From NCBI GenBank assembly GCA_022600215.1, contig JAHZKV010000085.1:1-13357 (forward strand): a stretch of 13,357 bases of DNA. The letters run 5' to 3'. The notes below the pieces were generated by a model that had not been told where the DNA came from, searched no databases, and saw nothing but the letters and a program-made list of their open reading frames with translations. The translations under genes were made by a program, and so were the position numbers. Origin of the DNA: a bacterium. GTDB taxonomy: Bacteria > Chlamydiota > Chlamydiia > Chlamydiales > 2-12-FULL-49-11. Below, piece by piece: positions 7,121-12,739 of the stretch; positions within the stretch are counted from its first letter, which is position 1, and every line of letters starts with the position of its first letter.

Positions 7121-8842
7121 TTAAAGGTAAAGATCCCAAGTCTTTCCCTCTCCAAAATGATCGTTCCACAGTGAAAAAGGAGAAATGTTTTCTCCATCAT
7201 AAAGCACTAAAGAGAACTGCTGATCCTTAGGATAAAAAGCAAAATAGCGCCCTCCCCAATTACTGTCTGCAAAGATGATAGGTTCTCTAGAATGTAACAA
7301 TACATCTCGTAGATAGGTATAGCTATTACCACGATCTTCCCAAGCTGCTCGAAAAAGCTTAGCGCCAGGCAAAAAATTACATGCATGAGTGTCATTAGAC
7401 ATTAAAATCGGAGTAAACTCATGAGCCACCTCCCCTTGATGCTTATCTTTCATAAACTCAATCAAAGATAAGCATAGATCCGTTGGGCTATTTGCAGAAA
7501 TAGAAACCTTTTCTAAGGACCCCTCCTTTTGCCAAAAAGCATCCACAAGAGCTGGTAAGCTGCCACCAGAGAGATATGCATAAGGAGAGATGCTTGCCTC
7601 TTCTCCAAGATGCTCTTTATGCATAGCCGCTATTCTTTGCTTTTGCTCTTCCAAAAAGGCTGGTTCCTCCACCCGCTGTAATAAGACAGAAACCAAAGCC
7701 TCTACTTTCTCTTCCATCCCATGAGCCCTCTGTAGATCAGTCAAGATAGGTTCTGTCATCACAATAAAATCACGTAAATAAGAGATGTACTCCTTATCAG
7801 AGTAAATATAACTCCAAAGCTTTGGGTTGCTGCGCCCATGTTTATAAACCAAGCGAAACCCAGAAGGTCTATCCTCCAAAATATTGCCCACTCCCATCAT
7901 CTCAGGATCATAAAGCTCTTGAAAGTAGTGAGGGTAAAGCGCTAAATACTGCTCCACAAAAAAAGCATATAACTTAGCAAGAAAAGCTCCTTCCTCCCCC
8001 TTTTTTTCATACTCATCCACCATCTGCGCAAGGGCAATGTTTTTATATTTTGCCATCCGCTTAATACTATCCATACGATCCAGGGTAGAAGCCGAAGCAA
8101 AGCTTGCCTGGTCGTAATCCAACTGCTTTTCTAAACCTTCTATCTCCCTTAAAAGCTCATCCCTCTCGTTATTAGCAGCAGTAAGCTCTTCCTCCACCAG
8201 CGAATATATGATCTTTCCCAATCCCCCCTCATGATCTTTAGATAGACCTAGCGCCTCCGCAAAATTAAAGCGAGAAAAGCCCACTTTTACATCCGCTAAA
8301 CTAGCAACGGTATATTCAAAGGATTTCATCAAAGCACTATGAATAAAGACTCCACTACCCTTCAACTCCCCAGTCTTTGGGCAAAAAGGAATAATCATTT
8401 CCTCCCCATCAAAGGTTCGTTTCAGGGCATTTTTCTTTCTAGCAACAAAGAGCTCTTCCGCAAGCAAAGGTAAATTCGTCGTCTGCAAATGAATTAAAAA
8501 TGCTGTAGCAAAACAACTCCCCACACTTTGTCTTAAGGGAAGTAGTAAAGCAAGTCGATACTCCACCAGTAAGCCATCCTCATTTACCAGCTGTCTGCAG
8601 CGCTCCTTAAATACCTTATCCTTTTCAAAAAAAATTAAGCACCTTCGAGCGTGCTCCTCAAAATAAGTACCCAAAATGCCAGGGGCAGGAGGAAGCGCCC
8701 CTTTCAAATATTCTTTTGCTCTTTTTCCCCCAAGATCCTCTGCCAAAAATTTAGCGCGCAAATAAACCCGCGCCATCGATTGCGTAGTGCTATCTTGAAT
8801 CTTGCAAAGCTCACTATCTCTTTTTACGAATGTTTCCATCAT
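7121..8842 (-). CDS. Putative papain-like cysteine peptidase with a large insertion
   Basis: The product is 573 residues from the ATG at 8842, which is preceded by GGA 5 bases upstream; a second ATG follows at 8839. An in-frame TTG at 8860 would add 6 residues but is less likely. The sequence resembles a clan CA (papain-fold) peptidase. QSVGSCFATA (about 105-114) matches the family's catalytic Q...GSC[WF]A box, with Cys110 as nucleophile. NDTHAC (about 483-488) supplies a candidate His486. FADSNWGG (about 524-531) resembles the N-S-W-G box, with Asp526 or Asn528 as third residue. The spacing from Cys to His is about 376 residues, against roughly 135 in papain, so a large insertion must separate them. 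It includes a charged probable coiled coil (about 215-244). The Gln is one position closer to Cys than in papain. No signal peptide or membrane segment is seen, so the protein is cytosolic or exported by a non-Sec route. It could instead be a catalytically inactive relative. Confidence 0.75.
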   Translation of the reverse strand: MMETFVKRDSELCKIQDSTTQSMARVYLRAKFLAEDLGGKRAKEYLKGALPPAPGILGTYFEEHARRCLIFFEKDKVFKERCRQLVNEDGLLVEYRLALLLPLRQSVGSCFATAFLIHLQTTNLPLLAEELFVARKKNALKRTFDGEEMIIPFCPKTGELKGSGVFIHSALMKSFEYTVASLADVKVGFSRFNFAEALGLSKDHEGGLGKIIYSLVEEELTAANNERDELLREIEGLEKQLDYDQASFASASTLDRMDSIKRMAKYKNIALAQMVDEYEKKGEEGAFLAKLYAFFVEQYLALYPHYFQELYDPEMMGVGNILEDRPSGFRLVYKHGRSNPKLWSYIYSDKEYISYLRDFIVMTEPILTDLQRAHGMEEKVEALVSVLLQRVEEPAFLEEQKQRIAAMHKEHLGEEASISPYAYLSGGSLPALVDAFWQKEGSLEKVSISANSPTDLCLSLIEFMKDKHQGEVAHEFTPILMSNDTHACNFLPGAKLFRAAWEDRGNSYTYLRDVLLHSREPIIFADSNWGGRYFAFYPKDQQFSLVLYDGENISPFSLWNDHFGEGKTWDLYL

Positions 8843-8899
8843 AGTGTTCCATACTAACAAATAAAGACATTCCGTTCGACTCTCTCATAAAAAAAAAGA

Positions 8900-8928
8900 T
8901 TGATAAATATCTACCACTTCTCTAATAT
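8900..8928 (+). promoter_or_regulatory. Probable promoter of the FkbM methyltransferase gene
   Basis: TTGATA (8900-8905; 5 of 6) and TAATAT (8923-8928; 4 of 6) are 17 bases apart. The start codon lies 24 bases beyond the -10 box, giving a leader of about 18 bases that carries AAGGGAG (8943-8949). The interval also serves the divergent papain-like gene, for which I could not pick a convincing promoter. Confidence 0.5.
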
Positions 8929-8952
8929 TATTTTTTTTAACAAAGGGAGCTC

Positions 8953-9720
8953 ATGAAAACATTTTACTATTTAACCGCTATTATTTTATTAACTTTCCCA
9001 TCTACTATACCAGCAAAAGAACATAAATTTCCTCTCGAATTGGGAAATAAAAACTTCAGCTATTACCCAAAAGATCTTGCTAAGTTTCTACCAAAAAATC
9101 CAATTATTTTAGAATGTGGTGCCCACAATGGAACAGATACAGCAGCAATGGCTAGGTATTGGAAAAATGGTTTTGTCTACGCTATTGAAGCAAGCCCATT
9201 CACTTTTACCGTCTTACAAAAAAATACCAAAGGACTGAAAAATGTCAAACTATTTCCAATAGCTCTGGGATGGGAAAATGGCTATGCAGAGTTTCACGTC
9301 TCTAAACACCCAAACTTCCCCCACAAAGGCCAATGTTCTTTGCTTCCATCCAACCATGATGAACACCAACCAGGGAATTTATACGTCTTTGATGAAATTG
9401 TCACTGTACCTGTCATGACCCTTGATGCTTGGGCACAAAAAAACTCCATACCAAGGATTGATTTTATGTGGCTTGATATGCAAGGAGCGGACTTTAACAT
9501 GCTTATGGCAAGCAGTGAAGTGCTGAAAACCACTAAGCTCATAAAAGTAGAAATTTCAACAAAAGACTACTACAAAGGAACCGTTTTATACGATGAAGGA
9601 AGATCTTTTTTAGAAAGCCAGGGTTTTACTCTCCTTGTAGATACCAACAAGCCACATGGCGATGCCGTCTTTATCAAGACCTCATGGCTTGAAAAGCTAA
9701 TAGCTAAAGGTATTCTCTAA
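8953..9720 (+). CDS. FkbM-family SAM-dependent methyltransferase with signal peptide
   Basis: The product is 255 residues. Residues 1-21 look like a Sec signal peptide: MKT, a hydrophobic core about 5-15, then STIPA before KEHKF, with likely cleavage after Ala21. The rest is a class I (Rossmann) methyltransferase of the FkbM type. Motif I ILECGAHNG (about 52-60) binds S-adenosylmethionine. AIEASP (about 77-82) carries the acidic residue that contacts the ribose. LDMQGAD (about 174-180) corresponds to the FkbM 'D-x-x-G-x-[ED]' box, followed by KVEIS (198-202). FkbM proteins usually O-methylate sugars or polyketides; the substrate here is unknown. An exported copy is odd because S-adenosylmethionine is made in the cytoplasm. 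The start is the only plausible ATG, preceded by AAGGGAG at short spacing. The gene has its own promoter and a strong terminator, so it is probably monocistronic. Confidence 0.88.
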   Translation: MKTFYYLTAIILLTFPSTIPAKEHKFPLELGNKNFSYYPKDLAKFLPKNPIILECGAHNGTDTAAMARYWKNGFVYAIEASPFTFTVLQKNTKGLKNVKLFPIALGWENGYAEFHVSKHPNFPHKGQCSLLPSNHDEHQPGNLYVFDEIVTVPVMTLDAWAQKNSIPRIDFMWLDMQGADFNMLMASSEVLKTTKLIKVEISTKDYYKGTVLYDEGRSFLESQGFTLLVDTNKPHGDAVFIKTSWLEKLIAKGIL

Positions 9721-9724
9721 AACG

Positions 9725-9760
9725 TTATTTCTAGCAAATCAAAATTTTGAATAGAAATAA
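9725..9760. repeat. Nested AT-rich inverted repeat after the methyltransferase gene
   Basis: The outer arms TTATTTCTA (9725-9733) and TAGAAATAA (9752-9760) are perfect 9-bp complements. They enclose the 12-bp palindrome TCAAAATTTTGA (9739-9750). The repeat starts 5 bases after the stop codon and precedes the GC-containing terminator. It could form an mRNA 3' stem or be a protein site; no further assignment is possible. Confidence 0.4.
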
Positions 9761-9778
9761 TACCTATCCTAATTAGTG

Positions 9779-9803
9779 AAGCACCACCAGGTGGTGCTTT
9801 TTA
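9779..9803 (+). terminator. Rho-independent terminator
   Basis: AAGCACCACC (9779-9788) and GGTGGTGCTT (9790-9799) are perfect complements separated by one base. The realistic hairpin is a 9-bp stem with a CAG loop, followed by a T tract (9798-9802). It ends the methyltransferase transcript 58 bases after the stop codon and insulates thrS. It works on the plus strand. Confidence 0.85.
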
Positions 9804-9832
9804 TTGCATTTAGTAAGAGATTGTAGTATCCT
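9804..9832 (+). promoter_or_regulatory. Possible thrS promoter
   Basis: TTGCAT (9804-9809) and TATCCT (9827-9832) are 17 bases apart, directly after the terminator. The matches are modest (3 of 6 and 4 of 6). The leader to the ATG would be about 28 bases, too short for a T-box or an E. coli-type thrS operator, and neither structure is visible. Confidence 0.35.
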
Positions 9833-9866
9833 GTGACCAAGATTTCATCACGAATAGGAATAAAAA

Positions 9867-11762
9867 ATGGCAATTTGTAAGGAAAAAGAAATTATAGTCG
9901 AAGCAGATACCACAGGAATTGAACTAGTAGAGATGCTTCGTCTCACCGACCCTCATCAAGGGCTCTCTATCGAGGTAGATGGAGCTCTTCAAGATCTGTC
10001 AGAGCCCATAAAAGCTGGTGCTAGTGTAAAAATATTTTCTTTTAGTGACAAAAAAGGGAAAGAAGTTTTTTGGCATACCTCCGCCCATGTCCTAGCTCAA
10101 GCTGTCCTTCGCCTCTTCCCAGAAGCAAAACCCACCATTGGACCCGTTATTGAGGGAGGCTTTTACTACGATTTTGCCAACTTAAAAGTAACTGCAGAAG
10201 ACTTTAAAGCTATCGAAAAAGAAGTAAAAAACATTTTAAAGGAAAACTTTGCCACCGAAAAAGTCACCTTCCAAAATAAAGAAGAAGCTCTAAAGGCCTT
10301 TAGCGACAACTTATTCAAAAAAGAATTGATCACACTACTCCCAGAAGATGCTCCCATCACCGCCTACCGTCAAGGAGAATTTTTTGACCTATGTCGTGGA
10401 CCACACCTTGCCAAAATAGGAAAAATTAAAGCTTTCAAAATCTTAAAATCTTCCGCAGCCTACTGGCGAGCAGACCAAGAAAGGGAATCCCTCACCAGAA
10501 TCTACGGTATCTCCTTTCCAGATAGAAAAATGCTACAAGATCACCTCCACTTTCTAGAAGAAGCAAAAAAACGAGATCATAGAGTCATTGGACAAAAACT
10601 CTCTCTCTTCTCCTTTTCTGAATATGCTCCAGGAATGCCCATCATCGAACCAAATGGAATGGTCATATGGAACGAGCTATTAAAATTTTGGAGAGAGCTG
10701 CACACCAAAGAAGACTATGTAGAGATTAAAACCCCTGCCATGATGGATAAAGGTCTATGGGAGCTCTCCGGTCACTTTGCCAACTACAAAGAAAATATGT
10801 ACCTCTCCGAAATTGATAAAGGGACATACGCCATCAAACCCATGAACTGCCCAGCATGTATGCTCTATTTCAAATCCAAAAGGCACAGCTACCGTGACCT
10901 GCCACTTCGTGTCGGAGAAATTGGGAATGTACATAGACATGAATTATCTGGCTCCCTATCAGGCCTACTAAGAGTTCGCTCCTTCCATCAAGATGATGCA
11001 CACATCTTCATGAGAAAAGATCAAATTAAAAACGAGATCCTAGAAGTATTAAAACTTACCGATCGTCTATACAAAGCTTTTGGCTTATCCTATCACCTCG
11101 AACTTTCCACTAGGCCAGAAAAGAAAACCATTGGTAGCGATGAAGATTGGGAAATCTCCACAAATGCCCTCAGAGGAGCTTTAGAGAGTTGGGGTAAGGG
11201 ATTTGTCGTGAATGAGGGAGATGGAGCATTCTACGGCCCTAAAATTGATATACACGTAAGCGATGCACTAGGAAGAACATGGCAATGTGGTACCATTCAA
11301 TTAGATATGTCCCTACCAGAACGTTTCGAACTCAAATACACAGATGAAAATGGAGAAGATGTTCGACCAGTAATGATACACAGAACCCTCTACGGATCCA
11401 TCGAGCGCTTCTTTGCTGTCTTGATCGAGCACTACAAAGGGCGCTTCCCCCTATGGCTCTCCCCCACACAAATTGCCATCCTTGCCGTTGCCGACCGCCA
11501 CCATGAATACTGCACAGAAATTGCAAACACCCTCAAAGAAAAAGGTTTCCGCGTACACGTTGATGCCACAGGCGAATCCATCAGCAAAAAAGTTCGTAGC
11601 GCACAAATGCAGCAAATCAATAAAATGCTCATCATCGGCGATAAAGAACTAGAATCAAAAACCCTCTCCATACGCGATAGAGACACGAACGAAACCACCG
11701 AAAGCATCACCATAGAAACCTTCTGCACCGAACTAGAAACCCTTCGATCCTCTAAGAGTTAG
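9867..11762 (+). CDS. thrS: Threonine-tRNA ligase
   Basis: This cytoplasmic class II synthetase charges tRNA-Thr. At 631 residues it is near the usual full length (about 640). The domain order is complete: an N-terminal TGS domain (about 8-58); the editing domain with the HxxxH box H70/H74 and the CxxxH box C176/H180 used to clear Ser-tRNA-Thr; the catalytic core from about 240 with MNCPAC (about 326-331), the motif 2 region RVGEIGNVHRHE (about 348-359) and QDDAHIF (375-381); motif 3 around MIHRTLYGSIERF (about 503-515); and the anticodon-binding domain (about 531-631). The zinc ligands are C328, H379 and H505, all present. The start ATG is preceded by AGGA at 7 bases. The stop codon TAG overlaps the first base of a hairpin, so the 3' end merges with the palindrome block separating it from the convergent gp6D homologue. 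Confidence 0.98.
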   Translation: MAICKEKEIIVEADTTGIELVEMLRLTDPHQGLSIEVDGALQDLSEPIKAGASVKIFSFSDKKGKEVFWHTSAHVLAQAVLRLFPEAKPTIGPVIEGGFYYDFANLKVTAEDFKAIEKEVKNILKENFATEKVTFQNKEEALKAFSDNLFKKELITLLPEDAPITAYRQGEFFDLCRGPHLAKIGKIKAFKILKSSAAYWRADQERESLTRIYGISFPDRKMLQDHLHFLEEAKKRDHRVIGQKLSLFSFSEYAPGMPIIEPNGMVIWNELLKFWRELHTKEDYVEIKTPAMMDKGLWELSGHFANYKENMYLSEIDKGTYAIKPMNCPACMLYFKSKRHSYRDLPLRVGEIGNVHRHELSGSLSGLLRVRSFHQDDAHIFMRKDQIKNEILEVLKLTDRLYKAFGLSYHLELSTRPEKKTIGSDEDWEISTNALRGALESWGKGFVVNEGDGAFYGPKIDIHVSDALGRTWQCGTIQLDMSLPERFELKYTDENGEDVRPVMIHRTLYGSIERFFAVLIEHYKGRFPLWLSPTQIAILAVADRHHEYCTEIANTLKEKGFRVHVDATGESISKKVRSAQMQQINKMLIIGDKELESKTLSIRDRDTNETTESITIETFCTELETLRSSKS

Positions 11763-11778
11763 TGGGACGCCGTCCCAC
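11762..11778. terminator. Hairpin on the thrS stop codon, possible terminator
   Basis: A 7-bp GC-rich stem (GTGGGAC with GTCCCAC) and a 3-base loop start at the final base of the thrS TAG. There is no downstream T tract, so it is either a weak terminator, a 3'-end-protecting stem, or just the first unit of the palindrome block. Confidence 0.35.
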
Positions 11779-11887
11779 ACCCTGGTTAAGGGCCGCGCCC
11801 TTAACAAACCCTTCGCTGTTTCATTTTTTGTGCATGCACAAGAAATCAAAGATGGGTGTGCAGAGGGTTATTACCCTTTGCCGGGTC

Positions 11888-11906
11888 CTTAGGGCAGCGC
11901 CCTAAG
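11888..11906. terminator. Hairpin abutting the gp6D stop codon, possible terminator
   Basis: The 8-bp stem CTTAGGGC with GCCCTAAG (loop AGC) ends at the base adjoining the minus-strand TAA (11907-11909) of the gp6D homologue. It mirrors the hairpin on the thrS side, and again no T tract follows in the minus direction. Confidence 0.35.
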
Positions 11907-12641
11907 TTAGTCTTGCCAGAGCATGGAGGTGAATTCTTTGAGCTTGAAGTCTATTTCGCGAAGTTCTTCGAGGGAGAGGTCGCCTTTGTAGGATTCGGTA
12001 GCTTCGATGGCGGCACCTAGGAGGTAGAGGATTTGCGCGCTTGTCTTTTCTTTCTTTTTTTCTCGGCGATCTTTTTTTTCTAGAGGGAAGGCTTTGCGTA
12101 TGGCTTTGATGTAGGTATCTTTGGATTCTCCTTCGTAGGATTCGATGACGCGGTGCTTATCTTCATTGCTGCAATTTCTGGAGGCGATGGTATAGATAAT
12201 TTGCTTTGGCATGGAGAGAACTTTTTGCTGAAGGGGGTTTGAGAGGGAGATGTAGAATTGGTAATACTTTAAGAAGTTGTAGGGAGTTTGTCTATTTCCA
12301 TATACGGTTTTTAGCCACCTGGAGAAGGCATACTCGCCATATTTTTTGAAGAGCTGCTGCGCTTGGAGGATACGCTCTCCATGAAGGAGTACGGATTGGT
12401 GGTGTATGGATTTTATTTCCCCTGTGATGTTTGCAAGGGTGGTAAAATCTTCTGAAATGGAGGTGATCTCATCATTACTTTGAGATAGAAGGGATTTAAG
12501 CGCTCCTTTTTCATGATCTGACAAAAGCCTTTTCCCAGCATCCGCCATTAACCTATTAGAAACGTGTTGAAGCTCTATGGCCCCTTCTTCCACACGATCT
12601 CTACCTGTTATAGTTCGCTTGATTTTCTCTGACAACTTCAT
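11907..12641 (-). CDS. pGP6-D / CT583 (gp6D) family protein of Chlamydiae
   Basis: The product is 244 residues from ATG 12641, which has TAGG 5 bases upstream. An in-frame GTG at 12647 would add 2 residues but would overlap that site. The protein aligns with my recollection of chlamydial plasmid protein pGP6-D (247 residues). The central block ITGEIKSIHHQSVLLHGERI (about 76-95) matches LTGQIKSIQKQHVLLLGEKI. Downstream, similar Y-N-x-L-x-Y-Y-x-[LF]-[FY]-I and Q-K spacing is seen around 123-150 (PYNFLKYYQFYISL). CT583 is the chromosomal paralogue. Biochemical function is not established; a role in plasmid or nucleoid-related regulation has been discussed, and plasmid pGP6-D sits near the ParA-like pGP5-D. 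Here no ParA gene is adjacent. A very basic stretch (about 189-200, EKKDRREKKKEK) could bind nucleic acid. Codons change from mainly A/T/G-ending (first about 55) to C-ending. Confidence 0.87.
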   Translation of the reverse strand: MKLSEKIKRTITGRDRVEEGAIELQHVSNRLMADAGKRLLSDHEKGALKSLLSQSNDEITSISEDFTTLANITGEIKSIHHQSVLLHGERILQAQQLFKKYGEYAFSRWLKTVYGNRQTPYNFLKYYQFYISLSNPLQQKVLSMPKQIIYTIASRNCSNEDKHRVIESYEGESKDTYIKAIRKAFPLEKKDRREKKKEKTSAQILYLLGAAIEATESYKGDLSLEELREIDFKLKEFTSMLWQD

Positions 12642-12658
12642 AAACACCTACCAACGAT

Positions 12659-12676
12659 GATAAAATATTTTTTATC
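12659..12676. repeat. Inverted repeat overlapping the candidate gp6D -10 box
   Basis: GATAAAA (12659-12665) and TTTTATC (12670-12676) are perfect 7-bp arms around TATT. On the minus strand the repeat covers the presumed -10 region and the first transcribed bases, where a repressor site could lie. It is AT-only apart from the end bases, so chance cannot be excluded. Confidence 0.35.
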
Positions 12677-12699
12677 TCATATTTCTCTATTCGTGGCAA
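12671..12699 (-). promoter_or_regulatory. Possible promoter of the gp6D homologue
   Basis: On the minus strand TTGCCA (12694-12699; 5 of 6) lies 17 bases before GATAAA (12671-12676; 4 of 6). The leader to the ATG at 12641 would be about 23 bases. This would let gp6D be transcribed independently of the upstream glycosyltransferase gene. Confidence 0.4.
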
Positions 12700-12716
12700 G
12701 TGTTATGTATAACTTT

Positions 12717-12734
12717 ACCCCTGTAGACAGGGGT
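12717..12734. terminator. Hairpin after the glycosyltransferase gene
   Basis: ACCCCTGT (12717-12724) and ACAGGGGT (12727-12734) form a perfect 8-bp inverted repeat, realistically a 7-bp stem with loop TAGA. It lies 5 bases past the glycosyltransferase stop on the minus strand. In that direction the stem is followed by AAAGTTATAC, not a T tract, so termination would be weak. The T tract is on the plus-strand side, where no gene needs it. Confidence 0.45.
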
Positions 12735-12739
12735 GATTT

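Larger units (their letters stand above)
11762..11906. repeat. Block of short palindromes filling the thrS-gp6D intergenic space
   Basis: This GC-rich stretch (compared with its surroundings) contains five inverted repeats. They are GTGGGAC/GTCCCAC with loop GCC (11762-11778); GTTAAGGGC/GCCCTTAAC with loop CGC (11785-11805); the perfect palindrome TTGTGCATGCACAA (11828-11841); AGGGT/ACCCT with loop TATT (11864-11877); and CTTAGGGC/GCCCTAAG with loop AGC (11888-11906). Three of them share the plan of a GGG-containing arm, a 3-base loop with GC, and a CCC-containing arm. The first begins on the last base of the thrS stop and the last ends directly at the gp6D stop. It resembles REP-like intergenic palindromes and can also terminate transcription from both sides, although classic T tracts are absent. 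No open frame of note lies inside. Confidence 0.75.

Noticed and set aside
9721..9866. A T-box or other tRNA-responsive leader for thrS
   Set aside because: The only strong stem is the terminator of the preceding gene, and the space from it to the start codon is too short. No T-box sequence or anticodon-like arm was found.
11332..11728. Minus-strand frames of 64 and 98 residues inside thrS
   Set aside because: They are fully antisense to the catalytic and anticodon-binding domains of thrS; the Ser/Val/Met-rich translation is typical of a reverse shadow.
11777..11860. Long-range pairing of CACACCC with GGGTGTG across the palindrome block
   Set aside because: The pairing is real on paper, but it would have to coexist with an AACCCT/AGGGTT pairing that crosses it. 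The local hairpins are more stable, so no larger RNA structure is claimed.
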